A stretch of DNA of 8,963 nucleotides from an uncultured Collinsella sp. (GCA_900550185.1 URRN01000079.1:1-8963); one strand, 5' to 3'. Shown: positions 1 through 6,737, counted from the first letter of the stretch. The notes: generated by a model not told the origin, from the sequence alone. Numbers and translations: made by a program.

Positions 1-1352
1 CCAACGCCAAGGGCGATGCCTGGGGCAGCTTCAACGACGTGTGGGTCGAGCTTTCCGACAAGGTCGCCGCGACCGAGTTCGACGGCTATGACAACGATGT
101 GATCGAGGGCGCCAAGGTCGTCGCCATCGTGCGCAACGGCGAGTCCGTCGATTCCGCTGCCGCCGGCGAGGACGTCGAGGTCGTGCTCGACCGCACCCCG
201 TTCTACGCCGAGATGGGCGGCCAGCAGGGCGACGCCGGCGAGCTTTCCGCCGGGGGCGTTGCGCTGACCGTTTCCGATACTAAGAACCACAACGGCCTGT
301 ATGCTCACGTCGCGCACGTCGCCGAGGGCACGCTGACCGTCGGTGCTACTCTGACCGCCGCGCTCGACGCCGAGCGCCGTGGCTTCCTGCGCCGCAACCA
401 CACCGCCACGCACCTGCTCGACGCTGCCCTTAAGCAGGTCCTGGGCGAGCACGTCTCCCAGGCCGGCTCGCTGGTGACGCCCGAGCACCTGCGCTTTGAC
501 TTTACGCACTTCGAGGCCCTGTCCTCCGAGCAGCTCAAGGCTGTCGAGGACCTGGTCAACCAACAGATCTTCGCCTCCAAGCCGGTCGTGACCCGTGTTA
601 TGGGCATCGACGAGGCTAAGGCTGCCGGCGCTGTCGCTCTGTTTGGAGAGAAGTACGGCGATGTCGTCCGCGTCGTCTCCGTGGGCGCCGAGGACCAGCC
701 GTTCTCTCGCGAGCTCTGCGGTGGCACGCACGCTGCCAACACCGCCGAGATCGGCCTGTTCAAGATTATTTCCGAGTCCTCTACAGGCTCCAATGTCCGC
801 CGTATCGAGGCTGTGACCTCTAAGGGTGCCCTCGACTACATGGCCGACCGCTTGGCGCTCGTTGACGCCGCCGCCGCTGCGCTCAAGTGCCGCGTCGACG
901 AGGTTCCCGCCCGCGTGGAGAACCTGCAGGCCGAGCTGCGCGAGACGTCCAACAAGCTCAAAAAGGCTCTGACCGGTGGCTCCTCCGACGCCATTTCCAG
1001 TGCCATCGAGGGTGCTGTCGAGCTCGGCGGCTACAAGCTCGTCGTCGCTGAGCTCCAGGGCCTTGAGGCTGCCGACCTGCGCAATGTATGGGATACCGTG
1101 CATCAGAAGGTTGCCGGCCCTGTCGCTTGTGTCGTCGCCAGCGTGACTGAGAAGGGCACTCCGGCCCTGCTCGCTGCCGGCTCCGATGACGCCGTCAAGG
1201 CCGGGTTCCACGCCGGTAACGTGATCAAGCAGATCGCGGGCCTGGTTGACGGTCGCGGTGGTGGCCGTCCCAACATGGCCCAGGCCGGTGGCAAGAACGC
1301 TGCCGGTATCGCCGATGCCCTCGCGGCCGCTAAGACCGCACTCGGCGCCTAA
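1..1352 (+). CDS. alaS: Alanyl-tRNA synthetase, 3' part (partial)
   Basis: AlaS charges tRNA-Ala with alanine and edits mischarged Ser/Gly-tRNA in the cytoplasm. The gene enters from the left edge: the frame is open from base 3, so the GTG at 39 is an internal valine and not a start. The N-terminal aminoacylation domain lies outside the window. What is present is the editing half and the C-terminal part. The start of the editing domain is marked by FYAEMGGQQGD. The HxxxH zinc/editing motif (HTATH, 399-413) and the second CxxxH motif (CGGTH, 717-731) follow, then a helical linker, and finally the DHHA1 C-Ala domain with its Gly-rich GGGRPNMAQAGG segment shortly before the TAA stop. All visible editing residues are intact. 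ruvX begins 17 bp downstream, as in other actinobacteria, so the two genes are probably co-transcribed. Confidence 0.97.
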   Translation, partial: NAKGDAWGSFNDVWVELSDKVAATEFDGYDNDVIEGAKVVAIVRNGESVDSAAAGEDVEVVLDRTPFYAEMGGQQGDAGELSAGGVALTVSDTKNHNGLYAHVAHVAEGTLTVGATLTAALDAERRGFLRRNHTATHLLDAALKQVLGEHVSQAGSLVTPEHLRFDFTHFEALSSEQLKAVEDLVNQQIFASKPVVTRVMGIDEAKAAGAVALFGEKYGDVVRVVSVGAEDQPFSRELCGGTHAANTAEIGLFKIISESSTGSNVRRIEAVTSKGALDYMADRLALVDAAAAALKCRVDEVPARVENLQAELRETSNKLKKALTGGSSDAISSAIEGAVELGGYKLVVAELQGLEAADLRNVWDTVHQKVAGPVACVVASVTEKGTPALLAAGSDDAVKAGFHAGNVIKQIAGLVDGRGGGRPNMAQAGGKNAAGIADALAAAKTALGA

Positions 1353-1369
1353 GAATCTAAGAAGTCACT

Positions 1370-1798
1370 GTGGTCGCGCTTGCGCTGGACATAGGGGAGA
1401 CCAGGATCGGCATCGCCGTCTCGAGCCGTGATGGCAAGATGGCGATGCCTGTCAAGGTGCTTCCGGCTGCCGAGGTCACCGGTATGGCCAAGACGTTCCG
1501 CTATCTGGTTGAGGACTATGAGCCCGACATCCTGGTAAGCGGACGTCCCCTGACCATGGCCGGTGAGCCCGGCCCCCAGGCCGAGCGCGTTGCCTCCGTG
1601 GCGCAAAAGATTGCCGACGAGCTCGATCTTCCACTGGAGTTTGAGGACGAGCGTCTGTCCTCGCAAGAGGCCAAGCGTATCCTGCGCGAGCAGGGCCTCA
1701 ACGAAAAGCAGATGAGGGGCAAGATCGACATGATTGCCGCCAGCCTGTTTTTGCAGACGTGGCTCGATCGTAAAAACGAGGAGGTTTCGCATGCCTAG
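1370..1798 (+). CDS. ruvX: RuvX/YqgF-family RNase H-fold nuclease
   Basis: The 142-residue product matches the usual length of RuvX/YqgF (about 140). This family is called a putative pre-16S rRNA nuclease or Holliday-junction resolvase. Visible family motifs are the N-terminal ALDIGETRIGIAVS strand (catalytic Asp in DxGxxRIG, residues 7-15), SGRPLTMAGEPGPQAERV in the middle, EDERLSSQEA (acidic residues of the RNase H-like site) and the C-terminal KIDMIAASLFLQ helix with its Asp. The chosen start is GTG at 1370, preceded by a weak AAGAAG ribosome site at 1359-1364. It places the DxG strand at the normal distance from the N-terminus. The gene lies 17 bp after alaS and overlaps the mltG start by 8 bp. 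From E. coli YqgF work the likely role is maturation of the 16S rRNA 5' end; that is family knowledge and not visible here. Confidence 0.95.
   Translation: MVALALDIGETRIGIAVSSRDGKMAMPVKVLPAAEVTGMAKTFRYLVEDYEPDILVSGRPLTMAGEPGPQAERVASVAQKIADELDLPLEFEDERLSSQEAKRILREQGLNEKQMRGKIDMIAASLFLQTWLDRKNEEVSHA
1778..1784 (+). promoter_or_regulatory. Ribosome binding site fixing the mltG start
   Basis: A GAGGAGG Shine-Dalgarno sequence lies inside the end of ruvX, 6 bp before the ATG at 1791. It fixes the mltG start there, even though the frame is open further upstream (a TTG at 1734 is in frame). The start codon sits inside the last codons of ruvX, so the two genes are likely translationally coupled. Confidence 0.85.
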
Positions 1799-3224
1799 CG
1801 CTTCCGATCCGCGCCAGCAGAATCGTACACGGCAGCCTGCGCCGCGTCCTGTCCAGGCAGGTCAGCGTCCAGCACAGCCGACTCAGCGCCCAGCACAGCC
1901 TGCCGCGCGCCCGGTGCAGTCCTTCTCTCATTCGGGCCAACCTGTTCAACGGACGGGTCAGCAGCCTTCTGCTCGTTCGGTTCAGCATCCGGCTTCTCAC
2001 GCGGCTCAGCAGCCCGCTGCTCGTACGGCCCAGCCTGCAGGCGGCACCCGCTTTAAGCAGCAGGCACCTATCCAGCGAACGCAGGCCCCCCAATCGCATT
2101 CGCATCACGCTCGCGGTTCGCATAGCGTTGCTCCGGCGACCCGCTCGAGCTACAACACGCATGCTCGTCGCGGTGCTCAAAAGAAGAGTTCTCCGGTTCC
2201 CATGATCATCGGCGTTGTGGTGGCGGTGCTCGCGCTTGCTGCGATTGCTTTCTTTGTCGTGCCGGCCGTCAAGGACTTCTTCGCCGGTGGAGATACGAAG
2301 GTCACGGCTGGACAGCAGGTTACGGTGACCATTCCCGACGGTGCTTCGGGCGATACGATCGCCTCGATTCTCTCCGAGAACCATATCGTCGAAAATCCCA
2401 AGGATTACTATGCGGCGGTGAAAAAGCTCAACGCCGATATGTCGCTCAAGCCTGGTGCTTATTCGTTCACCACACTCATGGATGCGACCAAGGTTGTTCA
2501 GCAGCTCATGGAAGGCCCCAACGCGGGCTCCAATGCGCTGACTATCCCTGAGGGCCTGACGGTCGATCAAGTCGCCGATCGTGTGGCCCAGGCCTACGAC
2601 AGCATCTCTAAGGAAGACTTCCTCAACCAGGCCAAGGCCTCCAACTACGTGGACGACTATAGCTTCCTTAAGGGCGCCGCCAACGACTCGCTTGAGGGTT
2701 TCTTGTTCCCCAAGACCTATTCGTTGGGTGATTCGCCGACGGCCGATGACGTGATTCGCGCTATGCTCGATCAGTTTAAGACCGAGTACAAGTCGCTTGA
2801 CTTTGCGAGCTGCGAAGCCAAGATCAAGGAGCGCTATGGTGTGGAGATGTCCGACTACGACATCGTCAACTTGGCCTCTATCGTTGAACGCGAGGGCCTC
2901 AACGCCGATCAACGTGCGCACGTGGCCTCGGTCTTCTACAACCGCCTTGCCGGCAAGCTCGACGGTCTGCGCTATCTCAACAGCGATGCGACCATGATGT
3001 ATGTCACCGGTGGCGAGGTTACCGCCGACGACCTGCAGAGCGATAGCCCGTATAACACCTATAAGCATGAGGGCCTGCCGCCCACGCCCATCTGCTCTCC
3101 GTCGCTCGAGGCACTCAAGGCCACGCTTGAGCCGACCGACTCCGATGACCTGTATTTCTACATTACGCAGGACGAGGAGTACTTCTCGCAAACCTACGAA
3201 GAGCATCAACAGTCTTGGAATTAG
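1791..3224 (+). CDS. mltG: Endolytic murein transglycosylase MltG (YceG family)
   Basis: MltG is a membrane-anchored lytic transglycosylase that cleaves nascent peptidoglycan strands and is thought to terminate glycan elongation. The 477-residue product has three parts. Residues 1-136 are a Pro/Gln/Ala/Arg-rich, probably disordered segment with a single acidic residue (D6). Residues 138-160 form one hydrophobic membrane segment. The rest is extracytoplasmic: a LysM-like part (VTVTIPDGASGDTIASIL) followed by the YceG catalytic domain. The catalytic Glu is E366 in ASIVEREG, aligned with E218 of E. coli MltG. Nearby family motifs are VFYNRL, LNSDAT, SPYNTY and GLPPTPI. The start is set by the GAGGAGG site at 1778-1784. 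The next gene begins 1 bp after the stop. The membrane topology (N-terminus inside) is inferred from the basic N-terminal side. Confidence 0.95.
   Translation: MPSASDPRQQNRTRQPAPRPVQAGQRPAQPTQRPAQPAARPVQSFSHSGQPVQRTGQQPSARSVQHPASHAAQQPAARTAQPAGGTRFKQQAPIQRTQAPQSHSHHARGSHSVAPATRSSYNTHARRGAQKKSSPVPMIIGVVVAVLALAAIAFFVVPAVKDFFAGGDTKVTAGQQVTVTIPDGASGDTIASILSENHIVENPKDYYAAVKKLNADMSLKPGAYSFTTLMDATKVVQQLMEGPNAGSNALTIPEGLTVDQVADRVAQAYDSISKEDFLNQAKASNYVDDYSFLKGAANDSLEGFLFPKTYSLGDSPTADDVIRAMLDQFKTEYKSLDFASCEAKIKERYGVEMSDYDIVNLASIVEREGLNADQRAHVASVFYNRLAGKLDGLRYLNSDATMMYVTGGEVTADDLQSDSPYNTYKHEGLPPTPICSPSLEALKATLEPTDSDDLYFYITQDEEYFSQTYEEHQQSWN
1863..1904 (+). repeat. Tandem 21-bp repeat inside mltG
   Basis: Two adjacent 21-bp units (1863-1883 and 1884-1904) differ at only a few bases. 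They encode the heptapeptides QRPAQPT and QRPAQPA, residues 25-38 of MltG. Degenerate copies (ARPVQ, QPVQR, QPAAR) continue through the N-terminal segment. This looks like growth of a low-complexity tail by local duplication. Confidence 0.7.
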
Positions 3225-3225
3225 C

Positions 3226-3723
3226 ATGAGGATTTTTAGCCCCAAACGATACGTTGCCTCGGTCGATCGCATCGACCTTGATACCCTGTGGGCCGACGGC
3301 AAACGCGCCATTCTGCTCGATCGCGATAACACCCTGGTGCCGCGCGACACCGAGCAGGTTCCCGCCGCGGTTTCCGCTTGGCTCGATGCCGCCCGCGCCA
3401 AAGGCTTTAAGCTGTGCATGGTGTCCAACAACTGGCATCGCGACCAGGTCATGAGCTCTGCACGCGAGCTGGGACTCGAGGCCATCAGCCACGCCATGAA
3501 GCCCGCGCCGTTTGCCCTCAAGGCGGGTCTTAAGCGCCTCGGCGCCTCGGCCGACGAGGCGGTGCTGATCGGTGATCAGCTCTACACTGACGTGTGGAGC
3601 GGCAATTTTGCCGGCGTCGATACTATCCTGGTTAAGCCGCAGGCGACCCAGGACCTGTGGTATACGCAGATCTTCCGTATCTTTGAGCGCCGGGCCCTGC
3701 GCGACCTTCCCTGCGAGGAATAG
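3226..3723 (+). CDS. yqeG: YqeG-type HAD-IIIA phosphatase
   Basis: This 165-residue protein has all motifs of a haloacid dehalogenase phosphatase of the YqeG family. Motif I is LDRDNTLV (nucleophile D32, general acid/base D34), motif II is SNN (67-69), the conserved Lys is K92 in MKPAP, and motif III is GDQLYTD (D117, D122). The opening MRIFSPKRYV followed by an IDLDTL segment is typical of YqeG, which supports ATG 3226. The physiological substrate of YqeG is not established to my knowledge; homology to phosphatidylglycerophosphate phosphatases is an alternative reading. There is no strong ribosome site, and the start lies 1 bp after the mltG stop, so translational coupling is likely. It sits between mltG and aroK. 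In Bacillus, yqeG is near yqeH and aroE, another shikimate neighbour. Confidence 0.9.
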   Translation: MRIFSPKRYVASVDRIDLDTLWADGKRAILLDRDNTLVPRDTEQVPAAVSAWLDAARAKGFKLCMVSNNWHRDQVMSSARELGLEAISHAMKPAPFALKAGLKRLGASADEAVLIGDQLYTDVWSGNFAGVDTILVKPQATQDLWYTQIFRIFERRALRDLPCEE

Positions 3724-3731
3724 GTCTCGCT

Positions 3732-4265
3732 ATGTCCCAGCACACCAAACACGGCTGCGACCATATCTTCTTTATCGGCTTTTTGGGCGCGGGCAAATCG
3801 ACGCTCGCGCGCAACGTCGGCACCATGTTCAAGCGGCGTTTTATCGACACTGACCGTCTGGTCGTTCGCCGTTGCGGCAAGTCGGTAACCGAGATTTTTG
3901 AGACTGAGGGCGAGGATCGTTTTCGCGAGCTCGAGACCTCGGCGCTCCGTTCGCTTCAAAGTGAGCGCAGCCTGTTGGTTTCGTGCGGAGGCGGCATTGT
4001 CGAGACGCCGGTGAATATTGAGCTGATGCACGAAATGGGTACGTGCGTGTACCTCGAGGGCGACTTTGAGGATTCGATTCGCCAGATTCGTCGGTCCGAC
4101 ACGCGGCCCGATTTCCGCTCGCCCGAGCATGCTGCGCGCCTGTTTGAGCATCGCCGTCCGCTGTATCGCCAGGCCGCCGATATTACCCTTGATATTCGCA
4201 ACAAGTCCTTCGAGGACGTTTCCTACCTTTGTGCCGAGATGCTTTTGGAGCGTGGACTGCTATGA
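3732..4265 (+). CDS. aroK: Shikimate kinase
   Basis: AroK phosphorylates shikimate to shikimate 3-phosphate with ATP, the fifth step toward chorismate. The 177-residue protein keeps every key element: Walker A GFLGAGKST (residues 16-24), the shikimate-binding Asp in IDTD (D41), Arg in the RFRELE segment (R65), the GGG loop (86-88), the lid Arg in DTRPD (R125), and the substrate Arg in EHRRPLYR (R141/R142). The start at ATG 3732 is 8 bp after yqeG, with GAGGA at 3715-3719 or AGG at 3722-3724 as weak ribosome sites. Its TGA stop overlaps the next ATG by 4 bp (ATGA, 4262-4265), so aroB translation is probably coupled. Unlike its partner, it looks catalytically competent. With aroB degenerate, its use by this cell is uncertain: it may act on scavenged shikimate or on another small molecule. 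Confidence 0.92.
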   Translation: MSQHTKHGCDHIFFIGFLGAGKSTLARNVGTMFKRRFIDTDRLVVRRCGKSVTEIFETEGEDRFRELETSALRSLQSERSLLVSCGGGIVETPVNIELMHEMGTCVYLEGDFEDSIRQIRRSDTRPDFRSPEHAARLFEHRRPLYRQAADITLDIRNKSFEDVSYLCAEMLLERGLL

Positions 4266-5371
4266 TTCGCCGTCAACTGATCAATTTCCAAAACCGCAGC
4301 GTCGATGTTCGCGTCGGCTTTAACGCTTTTAGTGAGCTGTCGCGTATGTTTGCCTCGGCCGTGGGCAAGCCCAAGCGTGCGATGGTTGTCTGGAACAGCG
4401 CTGTTTCCGACTGCTTTGGCGAGATCGTTGAGCACGCTCTGGTCGATGCCGGCTTTGCCGTGTCGCCGCTCGTCCTCGAGGTTTCGCCTGCCGGTGCTAC
4501 GCTGTCCGATGCCGATGCTATCTTTGGCGCCCTGACTGCCAATGGCATTACCTGCGACGATCTGGTTGTCGCCGTTGGCGATGCCGCAACCTGCTCGGTT
4601 GTTAGCTGGTGTGCCAATCAGTGGTGCGGCCGCACCGAGTGCGCGTTGCTGCCGACGACGTTCGACGCCATGCTCACGGTCGCGACGACCATGAATCCGC
4701 TCGTCGCCTCGTCGGCCAATGCGCTTCCTGCTATCGCGTTCCGTCCCGAACCGGGCTTGGTCGTGTGTGACCTCGACCTTGTTCGCGAGGCGGACCCCGA
4801 GGATCTCAAGCTCGGCTATGTGGTACTTGTTGGCACCATGCTTTCGAGCAGCAAGTCCCGCTGGAATCAGTTTACTGAGACCGTCCCCGAGATTCTCGCG
4901 GGCGAGGAGGTCGCGCTCGTCAATGCCGTTCAATGGTCTCAGACTGCCCGCAAGGACGTACTAATGGCCACGAACCCGAGCGCTCGCCATGCGCTCGATT
5001 TTGGCAAGACGGGGGAGCGTACCCTGCGCGCCTGCTTGGGCGATGCCGCTTCGCAGGTCCCTGTCTACCAGCTGTTGTCCGAGGGCATGCGCTTTGAGGC
5101 GCGCGTTGCCCACGATGCCTGCGACTTCGATATCGATTACGTCTTTGAGGTCGATGACTGCCTGGAGGACTTTGGCATCGAGGAGCTTGCCTTCGATCTG
5201 GAGCCCGCCGTGTTTATCGAGGAGTTCCGCAAGCAGCAGTTCGCCCGCTCGAACCGCAGCATGTTGCCGCTGCCCGCGGCACTCGGCGCCATTCGTCTAA
5301 CGAGCGTTGAGGACGAGGTTCTTGAGCGCCATGCTCATGCCTACTTGGCTTCTCGCAAAGAACTTCTCTAA
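4262..5371 (+). CDS. aroB: Degenerate 3-dehydroquinate synthase-family protein
   Basis: The 369-residue protein follows AroB along its whole length and sits in the usual place after aroK. AroB turns DAHP into 3-dehydroquinate using NAD and a divalent metal. The relation shows in DDLVVAVG (99-106), LPTTF (130-134), a CDLDLV strand (169-174), LDFG (245-248) and SMLPLPAALG (333-342). The catalytic parts are gone. GGGVVGDL is reduced to VGDAATCS. The SSVGGKTAVN lysine region reads VATTMNPLVA (140-149). The GLAEVIKYG metal Glu is missing in LKLGYVVLVG (182-191). FGHTFGH is FGKTGER (247-253), and the HGEAVA histidine is absent near LLSEGM (271-276). The frame is uninterrupted and codon use is normal, so this is not a frameshifted ruin. 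It is better viewed as a pseudoenzyme or repurposed fold. The call as the family is firm; DHQ synthase activity is doubtful. Confidence 0.8.
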   Translation: MIRRQLINFQNRSVDVRVGFNAFSELSRMFASAVGKPKRAMVVWNSAVSDCFGEIVEHALVDAGFAVSPLVLEVSPAGATLSDADAIFGALTANGITCDDLVVAVGDAATCSVVSWCANQWCGRTECALLPTTFDAMLTVATTMNPLVASSANALPAIAFRPEPGLVVCDLDLVREADPEDLKLGYVVLVGTMLSSSKSRWNQFTETVPEILAGEEVALVNAVQWSQTARKDVLMATNPSARHALDFGKTGERTLRACLGDAASQVPVYQLLSEGMRFEARVAHDACDFDIDYVFEVDDCLEDFGIEELAFDLEPAVFIEEFRKQQFARSNRSMLPLPAALGAIRLTSVEDEVLERHAHAYLASRKELL

Positions 5372-5377
5372 GTTTTA

Positions 5378-5406
5378 TTGACATCCATCGTCTTTCGTAT
5401 CATGTT
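5378..5406 (+). promoter_or_regulatory. Candidate promoter for the peptidase gene
   Basis: A perfect -35 hexamer TTGACA (5378-5383) lies 6 bp after the aroB stop. The best -10 match, TATCAT (5398-5403), is only 14 bp away. The element at the ideal 17-bp spacing, CATGTT (5401-5406), matches only half the consensus. The promoter is therefore likely but its -10 is uncertain. It would start a leader of roughly 90-100 nt before the peptidase start codon. Confidence 0.5.
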
Positions 5407-5409
5407 GAG

Positions 5410-5471
5410 GGGCGGGTTTTTAATCGGTTGCGGATCGCATACGATTCCGTCGTTCGGTTGAGACCCGTCCC
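5410..5471 (+). other. Nested stem-loop in the peptidase leader
   Basis: An outer stem pairs 5410-5417 with 5463-5471 (8 bp, one bulged T at 5468). An inner hairpin pairs 5431-5437 with 5442-5449 (7 bp, one bulged T at 5445, loop CATA). The 7-mer TCGGTTG is repeated at 5424-5430 and 5454-5460, on either side of the inner hairpin. No U-tract follows, so it is not an intrinsic terminator. It ends about 20 bp before the ribosome site at 5491-5497. It matches no riboswitch class that I recognise. Confidence 0.45.
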
Positions 5472-5503
5472 GTCTATATGGAGACAACAAGAAAGGAAAC
5501 TGC

Positions 5504-6634
5504 ATGTCTGAGTTTGCTGCCGGTCCTGCCGGTCGTATCGAGCGTGTCCGTGCCCTGATGGCCAAGCGTGGCTACGACGCCATCGTGGTGCGCGACGAGG
5601 CCAACCTTCGTTGGCTTACGGGCGTGAAAGGCGTCTTCGACTACACCTTTGAGTTCCCGCACGCTGCGTTTATTACGGCCGACCAGTGCCTGTTCCACAC
5701 CGACTCGCGCTACCTCAACAGCTTTGAGGAGAACACGCCCGCCGGCAGCCCCTGGGTCTACGACATGGACGAGGGCACCATCCCCGGTTGGGTCGCCGGC
5801 AAGATCGCGGCCAACAAGTGCCGCGTTTGCGCTGTCGAGGACGATATGCAGATTAATTTCTACCAGGGCATTCAGCGCGGCCTGGAGGACCGCTCCGTCG
5901 CCTGCATGCTGCCGCTGATGCACGACGATATCCGCAAGATGCGCGCCATCAAGGATGCCGAGGAGATCGAGCTCATGCGCCACGCGCAGTCGATCACCGA
6001 CGCCGCCTTCCAGCACATGCTCGGCTTTATTAAGCCTGGTATGACCGAGAAGCAGGTTCGCAACGAGCTCGAGAACTTTATGTTCGCCAACGGCGCCGAC
6101 AGCCTTGCCTTCGGCTCCATCGTGGCGAGCGGTCCCAACACCGCCAATCCGCATGCCGTCCCGAGCGACCGCGTGATCGAGAAGGGCGATTTCGTTCTCA
6201 TGGATTACGGCGCGGGCTACTGCGATTACCGCTCCGACATGACACGCACTGTTGTGATGGGCGAGCCCACGCAGGAGCAGCTCGACCTGTACGCGCTCGT
6301 GCGCCGTACGCACGAGGAGTGCGTCGCTGCTATCCATCCCGGCGTGGAAGGTAACGATATCTTCAAGCTTTCCAAGAAGATCATCGGCGATGCCGGTTAT
6401 GGTGATTACTACAACCATGGTCTGGGCCACGGCGTGGGTATCGATATCCACGAGCTGCCCAACTTCAACCGCAGCAAGAACATCATCGAGGTCGGTTCGG
6501 TTATCACCATGGAGCCCGGCGTCTACCTGCCCGGCGTGGGCGGCGTGCGCCTGGAGGACTACGGCGTGGTCACCGAGAACGGCTACGAGCCCTTCACCAA
6601 GACCCCGCACGACCTGCACGTTATCGACTGCTAG
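5504..6634 (+). CDS. pepP: M24 family Xaa-Pro peptidase (aminopeptidase P / PepQ-like)
   Basis: This 376-residue cytoplasmic metallopeptidase is expected to release residues next to proline from peptides. Residues 1-140 form the creatinase-like N-terminal domain and about 150-376 the pita-bread catalytic domain. All five dinuclear metal ligands are present with family spacing: D234 and D245 (MDYGAGYCDYRSDMTRT), H309 (HGLGHGVG), E337 (TMEPGVY) and E351 (VRLEDYG). H316 in DIHELP is also conserved. The start at ATG 5504 is supported by GAAAGGA at 5491-5497, 6 bp upstream. Aminopeptidase P versus Xaa-Pro dipeptidase cannot be decided from the sequence. It lies next to efp, as do B. subtilis yqhT and M. 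tuberculosis pepQ. It has its own promoter candidate and an intrinsic terminator, so it is probably a single-gene transcript. Confidence 0.94.
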   Translation: MSEFAAGPAGRIERVRALMAKRGYDAIVVRDEANLRWLTGVKGVFDYTFEFPHAAFITADQCLFHTDSRYLNSFEENTPAGSPWVYDMDEGTIPGWVAGKIAANKCRVCAVEDDMQINFYQGIQRGLEDRSVACMLPLMHDDIRKMRAIKDAEEIELMRHAQSITDAAFQHMLGFIKPGMTEKQVRNELENFMFANGADSLAFGSIVASGPNTANPHAVPSDRVIEKGDFVLMDYGAGYCDYRSDMTRTVVMGEPTQEQLDLYALVRRTHEECVAAIHPGVEGNDIFKLSKKIIGDAGYGDYYNHGLGHGVGIDIHELPNFNRSKNIIEVGSVITMEPGVYLPGVGGVRLEDYGVVTENGYEPFTKTPHDLHVIDC

Positions 6635-6651
6635 TCTACTTCGGTAGATAG
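6631..6651 (+). other. C(UUCG)G tetraloop hairpin over the peptidase stop codon
   Basis: TCTAC (6635-6639), TTCG (6640-6643) and GTAGA (6644-6648) form a hairpin closed by the C(UUCG)G tetraloop, which is known to be unusually stable. CTA at 6631-6633 can extend the stem with TAG at 6649-6651, leaving G6634 bulged. The TAG stop (6632-6634) is thus inside the stem. It lies 6 bp before the terminator hairpin and may protect the mRNA 3' end. Confidence 0.55.
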
Positions 6652-6657
6652 TTTGGG

Positions 6658-6700
6658 GCGGGGCGTCCGGATCGATTCGGACGCCCCGCGTTCTCTTTTT
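6658..6700 (+). terminator. Intrinsic terminator after the peptidase gene
   Basis: A perfect 12-bp GC-rich stem (6658-6669 with 6678-6689) encloses GATCGATT. A G-U and an A-T pair can lengthen the stem to leave a TCGA loop. A T-rich run (TTCTCTTTTT, 6691-6700) follows. This is the clearest rho-independent terminator in the window and separates the peptidase transcript from the efp operon. Confidence 0.92.
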
Positions 6701-6709
6701 ATGCGCTCG

Positions 6710-6737
6710 CTGCAGGCGCCGTCTGCAAGTGTATAAT
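6710..6737 (+). promoter_or_regulatory. Promoter for the efp operon
   Basis: A perfect -10 hexamer TATAAT occupies 6732-6737, just after the terminator. The -35 is poor: CTGCAG at 6710-6715 with a 16-bp spacer is the best I see. Transcription would begin near 6744 and give a leader of about 50 nt. That leader has a short hairpin (6756-6761 with 6766-6771, loop TTGT). Confidence 0.6.

Noticed and set aside
39..41. GTG as a start of the alanyl-tRNA synthetase frame
   Set aside because: The frame is open back to base 3 and the protein lacks its catalytic domain without upstream sequence, so this is an internal valine of a gene cut by the window edge.
1698..3521. 607-residue open frame on the minus strand opposite mltG and yqeG
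   Set aside because: Its composition is Arg/Leu-rich with no recognisable domain, and it is antisense to two genes with clear family motifs. Long antisense frames are expected with this G/C third-position bias.
4262..5371. aroB as a frameshifted pseudogene
   Set aside because: The reading frame aligns with AroB from start to stop without interruption, and the replaced residues are scattered at active-site positions. A frameshift would scramble a contiguous block.
5411..5421. GGCGGG followed by a T run as a terminator after aroB
   Set aside because: No complementary stem precedes the T run. The G-rich part pairs with downstream sequence instead (5463-5471).
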